NCBI GenBank assembly: GCA_023129165.1
Contig: JAGMCL010000056.1
Coordinates: 1 to 64,000, forward strand
DNA from: Caldifarciminota bacterium
GTDB lineage: Bacteria > Hydrothermota > UBA3073
Length of the DNA: 64,000 nucleotides
Direction: 5' to 3'
Shown here one piece after another: positions 36,335-46,437 of the stretch. A program made the position numbers and the translations under genes. A model generated the notes under the pieces. The model was not told the origin of the DNA. It saw nothing but the letters and a program-made list of their open reading frames with translations, and did not search any database. How positions within the stretch are numbered: the stretch's first letter is position 1; every line of letters begins with the position of its first letter.

Positions 36335-37186
36335 TTATTCTGGTAAGAGATGATATGCTATATCCCATGCCTTCGGTCCTATATGCGTTCCTGTTACAAC
36401 ACTCATTCTTGTTCTGATTAATTCTACTATATCAAATTCATCTCTCAACCTCTCTTCTGCCTTATTAGCCCATTCATCGTTTAATGCATCCTCAATTATC
36501 GCAAAAACCTTTTTTCTTCCAGTATTTTCTATTTCCTTTTTTATTTTCTCGATTATCCAGTTTAATCCCTGAGCAGGTGTTCTTACCTTACACACAGGTG
36601 TAGTTAGACCTTCTTGTGTAGTTAGAATTGGTTTTATTGAGAGCAATCCTCCTACAAGTGCCTGTGCTTTTCCAATTCTCCCTCCTTTTGCCAGATATTT
36701 AAGTGTATCAAATACCGCAAAAATATCTATATATTCTTCCTCACTCTTTACGCCATCTATGATCTCTTGCATCCCTTCTCCACGATCTCTTCTCTGTGCC
36801 GCCTCCATTGCAAGTAGAGTTTGCTTACCAAGTACAGTTAGCGAATCATATACATAAATCTTATCTTTACCGAATCTTTCACTAACTTTTTTGGCGTTAC
36901 CGTATCCCTTACTCAACTTGTTTGATATCGTGAAATGTATTACATTATCATGAGTTTTCAGAACCTCTTCATAAATTTTTGCAAAGTCCTCAGTTGATGG
37001 TTGAGAGGTTGTTGGTAACACATCTTTAATCATGATATTTTGATAGTAATCAGTATAATCGAAGCCAAAATCTTCTTTATATGACCGACCACCGTATATT
37101 ACATAATATGGTACTAAGATTATACCATACTTATTTGCCATCTCTTTTGTCAAACTTCCTGTACTATCACTGAGAACTGCAATCAT
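36335..37186 (-). CDS. DegV family protein
   Basis: IAVLSDSTGSLTKEMANKYGIILVPYYVIYGGRSYKE; TSQPSTEDFAKIY; VVTGTHIGPKAWDIAY. Confidence 0.94.
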   Translation of the reverse strand: MIAVLSDSTGSLTKEMANKYGIILVPYYVIYGGRSYKEDFGFDYTDYYQNIMIKDVLPTTSQPSTEDFAKIYEEVLKTHDNVIHFTISNKLSKGYGNAKKVSERFGKDKIYVYDSLTVLGKQTLLAMEAAQRRDRGEGMQEIIDGVKSEEEYIDIFAVFDTLKYLAKGGRIGKAQALVGGLLSIKPILTTQEGLTTPVCKVRTPAQGLNWIIEKIKKEIENTGRKKVFAIIEDALNDEWANKAEERLRDEFDIVELIRTRMSVVTGTHIGPKAWDIAYHLLPE

Positions 37187-37199
37187 ATTACCCCCCTGG

Positions 37200-37243
37200 T
37201 ATAATGTTCATTATACCTGATTACCCAGATATTAACTACACAA
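37200..37243 (-). repeat. Inverted copy of repeat at 5452-5494
   Basis: Reverse complement TGTTGTGTAGTTAATATCTGGGTAATCAGGTATAATGAACATTAT. Confidence 0.75.
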
Positions 37244-37416
37244 CACCTTTAGTTAAGAAAAAATTACTCAGATTAATTTACAAATCTCTTTACCTGACAA
37301 CTTTTATTACCAATCCGTTAGCTAACGGATAACTAATAATCCAGTATGAAGTTTAGAAGCCTTTAAATATGAAAGTAATTGATTTCCACCATCCTAATCT
37401 TTATAGGATGTCTTTT

Positions 37417-38295
37417 TTATTCACTTTTTCTAAAATAATCTCTTATCTTGGGCTCTGGAATTATAGGTTCAATTGCTGGTCTTTCTGATTTTATTGGTTT
37501 TTCTATCTTTACCCTGGGAGCAGTTGGGGGTCGTAGAACTTCTTCAGATGCTCCGTCTTCTATTATGAATACATATTCGACTACAGATGGAACAAATGCA
37601 CTGACACTTGCTATATAAAATAGCATATCTTGTGATTTTTTTATATCTTTTATCGTTCCTATAGGTAAACCTTTTGGGAAAATGCCACCGAGACCAGAGG
37701 TAATTATAGTGTCACCGGAATTTATTGATGAGCTTAGAGGTACATTATAAAGGTAGAGTCCGTTTTTCTGACGTAGTATACCAACAGCACTTGTACGGGA
37801 GTCCATAGCAGATGCTGTAAAACCCTGTTCATTAAGTGTTTCAATTTCAGAAATATCTTTATCTCCACCTGTTACTACACCCAGGAGACCCTTAGCAGTT
37901 ATACAAACCATTCCTTTTGTAATGCCATCATTATAGCCTTTATTTATAAGAATAATGCCCTCGTTTGGATATGGGGAAATACTTATTACCTCAGCAGCTA
38001 TAACATCATTAGATGAGTTGTTTTTGAAAGAAAGAAGCTCTTTAAGTTTTACAATTTCTACCTTGTACGATTTGAGTAATTCTTTCTCTATTGTTACCTC
38101 TACGAGCTTTTTTCTTAAAGTAATGTTTTCCCTTCTGGCATCTAATATTGATATGGAATAGAATATTGGTCTCTGTAAAAGTGATATTATTCTGGCTGAA
38201 GCAAGTTGAAATCTTTCACCGGATGTTGTGCTACCCCATATTATTAAGAGTATCGATATAAATATAAGAGTCAAAAATAATCTGTTTGAACTCAC
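37417..38295 (-). CDS. mreC: Rod shape-determining protein MreC
   Basis: AEVISISPYPNEGIILINKGYNDGITKGMVCITAKGLLGVV; TIITSGLGGIFPKGLPIGTIKDI. Confidence 0.92.
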   Translation of the reverse strand: MSSNRLFLTLIFISILLIIWGSTTSGERFQLASARIISLLQRPIFYSISILDARRENITLRKKLVEVTIEKELLKSYKVEIVKLKELLSFKNNSSNDVIAAEVISISPYPNEGIILINKGYNDGITKGMVCITAKGLLGVVTGGDKDISEIETLNEQGFTASAMDSRTSAVGILRQKNGLYLYNVPLSSSINSGDTIITSGLGGIFPKGLPIGTIKDIKKSQDMLFYIASVSAFVPSVVEYVFIIEDGASEEVLRPPTAPRVKIEKPIKSERPAIEPIIPEPKIRDYFRKSE

Positions 38296-38297
38296 TT

Positions 38298-39317
38298 TTA
38301 CTTTCCTCCCCTTGAAAGTATTTTGTAGTAGTGTTCAAAGTTATCTAATATCTTACCTGTGCCTATAACTACACACTCTACTGGACTCTCGGCAAGTTTT
38401 ACTGGAAGACCTGTCTCTTTTGAAACGAGTTCTGAAAGACCTCGAAGTAAGGCACCCCCTCCTGTCATTATAATCCCCGAATCTACGATATCTGATGCAA
38501 GCTCTGGTGGCGTTTTTTCTAACGCATCTCTAACAGATGCGATTATTCTGCTCAATGGTTCCTGTAGTGCAGACCTTACCTCCTCAGCATTTACCTTAAC
38601 AATTCTTGGTAATCCTGCAACCAGGTCTATTCCCTTAACCTGCGTTTCATCGTCTGCAGAGGTTGGGAGTGCAGAACCTATGGTTATTTTTACCTCTTCG
38701 GCAGTTGTCTCTCCTATAAGCAGATTATACCTTTTCTTTAAATATTGCACGACAGCATCGTTCATTTCATCGCCTGCTACCCTTACAGAGACTTGAGTTA
38801 CGATATCTGATAAGGCGATAACTGCTATTTCAGTTGTACCCCCACCAACATCTATAATCATATTTCCAGAGGGAGCTTCAATAGGCAAGGCAACACCGAT
38901 TGCTGCAGCAAGTGGTTCGGGAACAAGATAAACCTCTCTTGCGCCAGCATGTTCTAAAGAATCTCTAACTGCACGGCGTTCCACAGCTGTTATACCTGAA
39001 GGAACTGACACAACAACCCTTGGTCTAATAAGGAGTCTTCTTGCTTGAACCTTTGATAACAGCACTCTTAATAATTCCTCAACCATCTCAAAATCAGCAA
39101 TAACACCATCTTTCATAGGTCTTACGGCATTTATGCTGTCTGGTGTTCTACCGAGCATTCTTTTTGCCTCGAGACCAATTGCTATTGATTTATTTGTGGA
39201 TACATCGATTGCTACAACTGTTGGCTCGTTTAAAACAATTCCTTTTCCTTTAACATATATCAAGGTTGTTGCCGTACCCAGGTCTATACCGATATCATTA
39301 CTAACGAGCCATCTCAT
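38298..39317 (-). CDS. mreB: Rod shape-determining protein MreB
   Basis: DIGIDLGTATTLIYVKGKGIVLNEPTVVAID; MIIDVGGGTTEIAVIAL; GIIMTGGGALLRGL. Confidence 0.97.
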   Translation of the reverse strand: MRWLVSNDIGIDLGTATTLIYVKGKGIVLNEPTVVAIDVSTNKSIAIGLEAKRMLGRTPDSINAVRPMKDGVIADFEMVEELLRVLLSKVQARRLLIRPRVVVSVPSGITAVERRAVRDSLEHAGAREVYLVPEPLAAAIGVALPIEAPSGNMIIDVGGGTTEIAVIALSDIVTQVSVRVAGDEMNDAVVQYLKKRYNLLIGETTAEEVKITIGSALPTSADDETQVKGIDLVAGLPRIVKVNAEEVRSALQEPLSRIIASVRDALEKTPPELASDIVDSGIIMTGGGALLRGLSELVSKETGLPVKLAESPVECVVIGTGKILDNFEHYYKILSRGGK

Positions 39318-39375
39318 ATGTCCCCCCCAAAAATGCATCATAATTAATTAAAAATCAAAAATTAAAATATAAATT

Positions 39376-40605
39376 TTAAAATAGTGATAATTGCTTCTCT
39401 TCATTTATTTCTTCTTCTACAATCTTTACCTCGCCATATACTCCATCGTATCCTGGTAAGACTGTAACCTTACCATCTCTAACTCTGATTATTGCTTCAG
39501 CAAGTCTTTCTCCCACAAGAGAATCAAGTTCCTCATATTGAGCATCAATCAGACATGAAAATTCATTACCAAATTTGTTAATAAGCTTACGATATTCTCT
39601 TTCTACAGTCAATGTTTCAGTGCCAACGGAAAGTACCTTGCTTATTATCTCTCTCAACGGAACTAAATGCTTGAATGGAATTGCGTTTTCAGGTATTTGA
39701 TTCTCTTTTCTATCAGATAACTGATATATACGATGAAGCACTCCTATAGTAATCTTTCTACCACACTTTGGACATATGTTATTGTGGTTTATTGCCTCGT
39801 CAGGTGCTATCCTTACATTACACTTTCTGTGTCCATCATAGTGGTATTTGCCCTCCTCAGGAAAAAATTCTATAGTATAGAGTAATCGCTTTTTATCTTT
39901 ATTCTTCAGAGTATCCATAATTTCGAAATAGTCTATATTACAATCGAAGCAATTTGCCTCTCTTCCAAGGTTGTGCGGTGAATGTGCATCAGAGTTTGAT
40001 ATTAGTGTAAATCTGTCAAGTTTTGAATTGCGCCAATTCATCTGGGGATCTGATGAGAGACCTGTTTCAAGAGCGAATATTTCATCTGTATAGTCTTCGA
40101 AGCATTCTTCGATACTATCGAAGCCCGAAAAGGCACCAAAGAGTGAGAAATGTGGAGTCCATATATGTGCAGGCACAATAAAGGCATCTTTCGATACCTG
40201 ACGTATTATATCAACCATATCCCTTGAATCGAGGGAAAGAATCGGTCTGCCATTTGATTCAAGTTTCCCGTATTTATAAAGCGCTTCTGATACCCTATCT
40301 GCATCATCAAACGATGGCACAAAAACTATATTGTGTATTTTTCTAAACTTACCCTTTTTTGCATACATATTACAAACCTCGACTTCAAGAATAAAATATA
40401 AACCATTATAAGGGAAAAGTCCATTTTGATTTTGGGTAAGTTCAGATTTGAGATGTTCTCTCCAGAGCGTATGTGTAAAGTCACTGGTAGCGACAATAGT
40501 TAACCCTTTATTTTTTGCTGCTTCTGCTATATTTGGTAGTATCATCTCTTTTGAGGTTGCCCTTGAGTACTTAGAATGTATATGTAGGTCTGCGTAAAAT
40601 CTCAT
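39376..40605 (-). CDS. Endonuclease Q family (PHP-domain) protein
   Basis: FYADLHIHSKYSRATSKEM; PAHIWTPHFSLFG; LISNSDAHSP; CPKCGRKITIGVLHRI zinc region. Confidence 0.88.
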   Translation of the reverse strand: MRFYADLHIHSKYSRATSKEMILPNIAEAAKNKGLTIVATSDFTHTLWREHLKSELTQNQNGLFPYNGLYFILEVEVCNMYAKKGKFRKIHNIVFVPSFDDADRVSEALYKYGKLESNGRPILSLDSRDMVDIIRQVSKDAFIVPAHIWTPHFSLFGAFSGFDSIEECFEDYTDEIFALETGLSSDPQMNWRNSKLDRFTLISNSDAHSPHNLGREANCFDCNIDYFEIMDTLKNKDKKRLLYTIEFFPEEGKYHYDGHRKCNVRIAPDEAINHNNICPKCGRKITIGVLHRIYQLSDRKENQIPENAIPFKHLVPLREIISKVLSVGTETLTVEREYRKLINKFGNEFSCLIDAQYEELDSLVGERLAEAIIRVRDGKVTVLPGYDGVYGEVKIVEEEINEEKQLSLF

Positions 40606-40606
40606 A

Positions 40607-42154
40607 TTATCTCCCAAATCTCCTTGCAAGTTCCTCCAGGCTCCATTTTATCATTATAGGTCTTCCATGTGGACAGAAGTAGGGATTTTCTGTAGCAAAG
40701 AGTTTGTCTATTAGTGTATTCATTTCCTCAGGAGTTAACTTATCACTCTGTTTGATTGCTCCTCTGCAGGAGAGTATCTTGGCTACATCGGAAAACGGTT
40801 TTGCATCCTTTATCTCATAGAGTATTTCTTTGAATTCATATTCAGAAAGGTCTTTTATAAATGAAGAGATACTTATTATTCTGACGGTTCTTTCTCCAAA
40901 TTCCTCTATTTCAAATCCAAATTTTGTAAGAGTACTCTGCACCTTTTTAAAAATCTCATATTCGTTTGGAGAGAGAGTGATAATCAAAGGAAAGAGAAGC
41001 TTCTGAGACGAGGGTTTTCCTCTCATAATCTTTTCATATAATATTCTCTCATGAGCAGCATGTTGATCGATAATAAGGACACCGCTCTTTGTTTGTGCAA
41101 GTATATAGGAATTATGTAATTGCCAGAAGGCTGTGGGTTCCATCTCCCACTCATAACCAGTCTCTTTTATAAACATACCAGTTCCTATACCTAACCTTTT
41201 CCTTATTGTATCAAATATAGCTCCATATATTAAATTCTCATCAGAAAATCTGACCTCTTCTTTTCTTGGGTGAACGTTTACATCCACTGTTTCTCTGTTA
41301 AGAGAGAGATTTAAGACGAATGACGGTGACCTATCTTTTATTGGTATTCCATAACCATTCCTGATAGCGCTTCGAATGAGGTAATTCCGCACTGGTCGTC
41401 TGTTGATAGATATGTATTCAATTCTCCCTTTCTCTTTCATATATTCTGGCATTGAAACATAACCATTGAGATTTATACCATTTTTCTGAAAATCTATGTA
41501 TACCATCTCCTTTGTAATCTCCTCTCCAAAAATCTCTTTTATCCTGTCCTGAGGACTATTTTTTTCAAAGTGAATGGTTAATGTCTGATCATGAAAAAGA
41601 GAAAATGAAATTTCAGGATATACAATAGCAAGGTTAATTATAGTTTTTTTTATTTTATCTCCCTCAATATAATCGGATTTAAGGAATTTTCTCCTCGCTG
41701 GTACATTGAAAAAGAGGTTTCTTATAATTATTGTTGTTCCTCTTTCACGTGGTTTTGGCATAATCTCCTCGAGGTTTCCTCCTCTTATTCTCAAGTAGAT
41801 GGCATCATCTTCCTCAGTTTTTGTATGTATTTCCATTATTGATACTCTTGCTATACTTGAGAGTGCTTCACCCCTGAATCCGAGTGTATTAAAATTTTTC
41901 AAGTCATCAATACTTTCTATCTTGCTTGTTGTGTGTGAATTAAAAGATAATTTTGCATCTTCCTCAGCCATACCTTCACCGTCATCTGTTACAGAGATAT
42001 AGTTCTTGCCACCCCTTGAAAAGGATACAGTTATCTTCTTTGCCCCAGCATCTATGGAGTTCTCAATGAGTTCTTTTACAACGGACGATGGTCTTTCAAC
42101 GACCTCACCAGCGGCAATCTTCTGTATGGTATCTTCATCAAGTATTTTTATCAT
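40607..42154 (-). CDS. mutL: DNA mismatch repair protein MutL (endonuclease type)
   Basis: IAAGEVVERPSSVVKELIENSIDAGA; TLGFRGEALSSIA; DQHAAHERILYE; CPHGRP. Confidence 0.97.
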   Translation of the reverse strand: MIKILDEDTIQKIAAGEVVERPSSVVKELIENSIDAGAKKITVSFSRGGKNYISVTDDGEGMAEEDAKLSFNSHTTSKIESIDDLKNFNTLGFRGEALSSIARVSIMEIHTKTEEDDAIYLRIRGGNLEEIMPKPRERGTTIIIRNLFFNVPARRKFLKSDYIEGDKIKKTIINLAIVYPEISFSLFHDQTLTIHFEKNSPQDRIKEIFGEEITKEMVYIDFQKNGINLNGYVSMPEYMKEKGRIEYISINRRPVRNYLIRSAIRNGYGIPIKDRSPSFVLNLSLNRETVDVNVHPRKEEVRFSDENLIYGAIFDTIRKRLGIGTGMFIKETGYEWEMEPTAFWQLHNSYILAQTKSGVLIIDQHAAHERILYEKIMRGKPSSQKLLFPLIITLSPNEYEIFKKVQSTLTKFGFEIEEFGERTVRIISISSFIKDLSEYEFKEILYEIKDAKPFSDVAKILSCRGAIKQSDKLTPEEMNTLIDKLFATENPYFCPHGRPIMIKWSLEELARRFGR

Positions 42155-42545
42155 AAATCGTAATGATTTTTGGTTTAAATGTTTTCTTATCTCTTTGAAT
42201 CTTATCAATCCATTTTAGAGCTATAAACCACGCAATAAGTAGTATTAATCCAATGAGACCAGCTATCCCTTCGCCAAGCAGACGATAAAAGATAATAAAT
42301 CCACCAAAAAGTAGTACTATTGGGATGATGAATATAAGGGATAAAGATAGATAGAAGCCTCTGCGTGGTATCTTTAGTGTTACCTTATCGCCTAATTTAG
42401 CTCTTATTTTATTCTCAGCTTTTACTATCCTTTTTTCTCCACCACTACAGAAAGCCTTTGCTGTGCAGGTTATACAGCCTTCAGGATTTACCTCTACAAG
42501 AGCATCCTGTCCATCTATTTTAATTATAATCCCATCTTCCTGCAT
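42138..42545 (-). CDS. SoxR-reducing system RseC/MucC-like membrane protein
   Basis: VEVNPEGCITCTAKAFCSGGEKRIVKAENKIRAKLGDKVTLKIPRRGFYLSLSLIFIIPIVLLFGGFII. Confidence 0.85.
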   Translation of the reverse strand: MQEDGIIIKIDGQDALVEVNPEGCITCTAKAFCSGGEKRIVKAENKIRAKLGDKVTLKIPRRGFYLSLSLIFIIPIVLLFGGFIIFYRLLGEGIAGLIGLILLIAWFIALKWIDKIQRDKKTFKPKIITIYDKNT

Positions 42546-42557
42546 AAATGTTTTTTA

Positions 42558-42586
42558 ATTATACCACAATTTTTCGAAAAAATCAA
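42558..42586 (-). promoter_or_regulatory. Sigma70-type promoter for the rseC-mutL-endoQ-mreBC block
   Basis: On minus strand TTGATT, 17-nt spacer, TATAAT. Confidence 0.6.
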
Positions 42587-42702
42587 GATAAAAAACTTAT
42601 TATCAATTCGATGAACTTGGATAGAAAATATTTCTTAAACAGGGATTTAAAGAGATTTAAAGAGATATTTATTTCTTTTTAAGTAGATTTCTTAAGATAA
42701 GT

Positions 42703-43872
42703 CTAAGAAATATTATTTTCAGAGAATGCACCCCTGGAAGGAGTTACTTCGTAGAATTGAGGGGTTAACCCGGTCTTATTCATATAATCTTTAAAAATTT
42801 TATCCTTCAATGGTTTCATACTGCTCTCTTTTAACAAAAAGAGAACACAACCACCAAATCCAGCACCTGTTAACCTTGCTCCAAAGACTCCATCTACACT
42901 CTTACCAGTTTCAACCAGAAAGTCAAGTTCTTCTGAGCTAACCTGGTAAAGTTCTTTCAAGCTTTGATGAGACTGGTTCATTAGCTCTCCAAATGTTATT
43001 GTTTTCCTATGTTCAAGTTCTACTACAGCCTTTATAACTCTTTCATTCTCTGAGACAACATGCATAACTCTTTTTATTAAAGTAGGGGGAAGGTAAGAGC
43101 CATATTTCTTTATATCATCAGTTGTCACATCTCGTAACGCATTTATCTTTGGTAAATAAGTCTGTAGGAATTTTAAAGCCTCGCTGCACTCTTTTCGCCT
43201 TTCATTATAGGCAGAATTTGCTAATTCTCTCTTTACCATTGAATTACAGACAAGAAATGAAAAACCCGGAAGAGATACTCGAACATTGCTATAATCTAAT
43301 GTTCTACAATCAATAAAAAGGGCATATCCCTTTCTTGAAAGGAGGGATGCATACTGATCCATAATTCCACATTCAACGCCAACAAACTCGTTCTCTGCCC
43401 TTTTCGCAAGTTTTATTATCTCCAGTGGTTGTATATTAATCCCATATAATTCTTTAAAAGACAGAAGGGTGGCAATTTCTACTGATGCGGATGACGAAAG
43501 ACCTGCACTCTCTGGCACCTCTCCATATATCACTGCGTCTATACCGCCTATTCTATACCCTTCATCGATAAGAACCTTTGCAATACCCCTCTGGTAGTTA
43601 CTCCATCTATTTATCTCCACATATTCAATGGAGTCAAGGTTAAATTCGTCACCCTCTCCATATTTCAAGTCAAAGAGTCTTACCTTTTTATCTTCTCTCT
43701 TGGAGGCTAATATAGTGGTACATTTATCGATGGCTATGGGAAGCACAAAACCCTCATTGTAGTCTGTATGCTCACCAATGAGATTCACCCTTCCAGGAGC
43801 CTTAACAATGATTGAAGGCTTATTCAAGAAAAATTCTTCAAACTTATTTATTAACTGGTTGTCGGTTATCAT
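42703..43872 (-). CDS. galK: Galactokinase
   Basis: APGRVNLIGEHTDYNEGFVLPIAID; GEVPESAGLSSSASVEIA; GARLTGAGFGGC. Confidence 0.97.
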   Translation of the reverse strand: MITDNQLINKFEEFFLNKPSIIVKAPGRVNLIGEHTDYNEGFVLPIAIDKCTTILASKREDKKVRLFDLKYGEGDEFNLDSIEYVEINRWSNYQRGIAKVLIDEGYRIGGIDAVIYGEVPESAGLSSSASVEIATLLSFKELYGINIQPLEIIKLAKRAENEFVGVECGIMDQYASLLSRKGYALFIDCRTLDYSNVRVSLPGFSFLVCNSMVKRELANSAYNERRKECSEALKFLQTYLPKINALRDVTTDDIKKYGSYLPPTLIKRVMHVVSENERVIKAVVELEHRKTITFGELMNQSHQSLKELYQVSSEELDFLVETGKSVDGVFGARLTGAGFGGCVLFLLKESSMKPLKDKIFKDYMNKTGLTPQFYEVTPSRGAFSENNIS

Positions 43873-43914
43873 GAAGATTACTCCTATAAATAATAAAACG
43901 ATGTCCTAAACACT

Positions 43915-44065
43915 GGTCTATTCCGTCATTGCGAGGAGTCTGTTGTATTTCTTGACGGACGAGGAAGCAATCGCATTTAAGCAAAGATAGTTATAGAAAT
44001 ATGAGATTGCCACGCTCCTGTTATTCGCTCGCAATGACAGATTGTCAGTATGGGATTGCTTTGCA
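43915..44065. repeat. REP-like repeat cluster
   Basis: GTCATTGCGAGGAGTC..GACGAGGAAGCAATCGCAT and GAGATTGCCACGCTCC..CTCGCAATGACAG. Confidence 0.8.
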
Positions 44066-44092
44066 ATGTAACTATTGACTTTGAAAATTAAT

Positions 44093-45574
44093 TTAGGATG
44101 ATGATTTTATGGATTTTATGTAGTCATCAGGTCCAAAGGGTTTACCTGTAATTTTCTCGATCTTCTCAAACCAGGGAGTTAGACATCCGTCACTGTACAG
44201 ATTTTTTGTGATGTAATTTATAACATCAGGATTTCCAAGAATCATACCAAATTTTTTTCTTAAAGAGGTGTATAACTGCTCCTTTATCAAACCAGAAATA
44301 ACATAGCTATGTGAATACATGGGATATGTAAGTACAAAATAGTTGGATGCCCAGCTCTTACCATTCGCTTCGATGAGTAGATATTTTTTGAACATTCTAT
44401 TCCAAAGTTCATTCAGGTCAGATTCGGGATTTTTATAAACCTCAATCTCAAAATTTGACCACATAATTATATTCCTCATTCCCTGTATTAGATTAGTTAT
44501 ACGAGATTCCATAAAATTCTTAATTTCAGCATGGCGGAGAGTTGTGTGTGATTTAAGCCACTCAGGAAGAGAAGGAATGACTCCCCATATATCTGCCATG
44601 CCTTCTGAGAAAGCTCCTTCACATTGTCTTAGGAGAAAGGAATCCTGTTTAATAGAGGCACCATGTATAGCATGTCCAAATTCGTGGTATGTGGCACCAT
44701 ACCATACATGTCCATCCTTTGGATTTAACAATATCCTCATATCATCTGGAATTTTAATACCGAAACAGAGACCACCATAGGGTATATCAGCAAATCTAAT
44801 GTTTATTTTCAAGAGGTCAAAGTTTAAACCAAAGCCCTCAACTGTTTTTTTAAGAGACGGGATTATATTATTTCTTGGGAAGTATTTATCCGGTAGGGAG
44901 GTCATTCTTTGCAGCATGAAAGAAATATCCCATGGCATAATTTCCTTAACACTCAGTTCTTGCCTGGCAGAAATTAAAAAATTTTTGTATTGTTTCTCTG
45001 TATTCTCTCTTATCTCCTCGAAAATCGAAAGAAGTCTATCGAGTGGAATTCCTAAAAGTGAAAGAATGCATTGGGGATAATTTTCAAACCCTAATTCTTT
45101 CGCAAGATTATTTCTTATCGAGAATAATTTTCTTCCTTCATCTTCTAATAATTCACCAAGGGGGTTGTCACAGAGATAAGCTTCTCTTCGCACATCTCTA
45201 TCTTCGTCCTTCCGCATCACTTCTCTAACTTCAGTTCGCTGCATCTCTTTTCTTGCTATGTTTGGCTTGAATTTCATTAATTTATCATTAAGATTGTTAT
45301 TTCTTTTTGATACTTCAGGATTTAAGTCTATATATGCTCTTAGTAATAATTTTGAGAGGACTTCTCCTCTTCTCTTAACTATAGAATTTGTAGAAGACTC
45401 TGCTACTTTTTGACTGTATTTAAGAAGACCAGGTTCGAAGAGCTTTTCTCTCAACTCATCATCAAATTTGTTCATATCCCAGTCTTTTATCTTGATATAT
45501 TTCTCATAACTGGCAAGTGATGCCTTCTCACTATGAGATTCTAACCATTTATCGATTGCGTCAATTCTTTCCAT
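44093..45574 (-). CDS. M3-like zinc metallopeptidase (oligoendopeptidase-type)
   Basis: YGATYHEFGHAIHGASIKQ HExxH; downstream E in EGMADIWG. Confidence 0.82.
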   Translation of the reverse strand: MERIDAIDKWLESHSEKASLASYEKYIKIKDWDMNKFDDELREKLFEPGLLKYSQKVAESSTNSIVKRRGEVLSKLLLRAYIDLNPEVSKRNNNLNDKLMKFKPNIARKEMQRTEVREVMRKDEDRDVRREAYLCDNPLGELLEDEGRKLFSIRNNLAKELGFENYPQCILSLLGIPLDRLLSIFEEIRENTEKQYKNFLISARQELSVKEIMPWDISFMLQRMTSLPDKYFPRNNIIPSLKKTVEGFGLNFDLLKINIRFADIPYGGLCFGIKIPDDMRILLNPKDGHVWYGATYHEFGHAIHGASIKQDSFLLRQCEGAFSEGMADIWGVIPSLPEWLKSHTTLRHAEIKNFMESRITNLIQGMRNIIMWSNFEIEVYKNPESDLNELWNRMFKKYLLIEANGKSWASNYFVLTYPMYSHSYVISGLIKEQLYTSLRKKFGMILGNPDVINYITKNLYSDGCLTPWFEKIEKITGKPFGPDDYIKSIKSSS

Positions 45575-45575
45575 A

Positions 45576-46193
45576 TTACCCCCCGATTTTCAACCACTCT
45601 CTCAAGAGAAATTGTATCCTGTCAATGAAGACAGCAAATCTTGTCATTACTGTATTGCCAAAAAATGCTCCAAAGGAAATCATAAGTAGAATCCTACCAA
45701 GTTCGGATACCTTTTTAATGGGACGAAACTTATATTGAAAGGAAAAGAAGAAATAAGAGAGAACACATAGTAGAGTAATAACAAAAAATATATTGTTGAA
45801 CGAGTTTAATGGCTTGAAGGAAGAAGTAATCTGGGGCATCATAACAACAAATACACCCTTGAATGTCATACCTGCTCCTGCACCTATTGTGAAACCAATC
45901 ACAATTCTTGAGAGCCAATGATATCGTTTTGAATACTGGAAATACCAGAGGAGACCACCCAATAGTGCAAATACCCACAGCCAACCATAGGGTGTTACTC
46001 CCTGAAATCCGGCAATCATTGGGTCCCACCATTTCGGCTTAAGGACATCTATCCAGGTCTTTGAAACAGTAAATCCTATAGCAAGACCAAGGAAGATGTG
46101 CTCAAAGAGGCGATAGAAAGGATTTTCCTTAATAAGAAATGAAAATATCGCCAGGGTGCATATAGCAGCTATCCAGACTTCAAATGTTTCCAT
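45576..46193 (-). CDS. Uncharacterised integral membrane protein
   Basis: Multiple TM helices; cotranscribed-looking with 46438-48892 block. Confidence 0.7.
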   Translation of the reverse strand: METFEVWIAAICTLAIFSFLIKENPFYRLFEHIFLGLAIGFTVSKTWIDVLKPKWWDPMIAGFQGVTPYGWLWVFALLGGLLWYFQYSKRYHWLSRIVIGFTIGAGAGMTFKGVFVVMMPQITSSFKPLNSFNNIFFVITLLCVLSYFFFSFQYKFRPIKKVSELGRILLMISFGAFFGNTVMTRFAVFIDRIQFLLREWLKIGG

Positions 46194-46204
46194 AATAGAT
46201 TACG

Positions 46205-46436
46205 TTTGCCACTGATTACACAGATTTATTTAATCAGTAAAATCACTTAAAACCAGTGCAATCTGTGTTTCCAGAAAACTCGGGCTTAGTTCTCTGTATA
46301 TTTTCATCCCAATACCAATGATCTTATAAGTTAGCTCTTCATAAAGAAATTCTTTTTTCCTTTGCCTCATAGTTTTTGATTACACGGATTTAATAAGTCA
46401 ATTCAATCAGTGTAATCTGTGTAATCTGTGGCTTCA
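46205..46436. repeat. Intergenic inverted-repeat words GATTACACRGATT...AATCTGTGTAATC
   Basis: TGATTACACAGATTTATTTAATCAG..CAGTGCAATCTGTG and TGATTACACGGATTTAATAAGTC..CAGTGTAATCTGTGTAATCTGTGG. Confidence 0.7.
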
Positions 46437-46437
46437 A

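Noticed and set aside
37417-39317. Unusual truncated rod operon (no mreD/pbp2/rodA)
   Set aside because: Their absence next to mreBC is common and they may be elsewhere in the genome.
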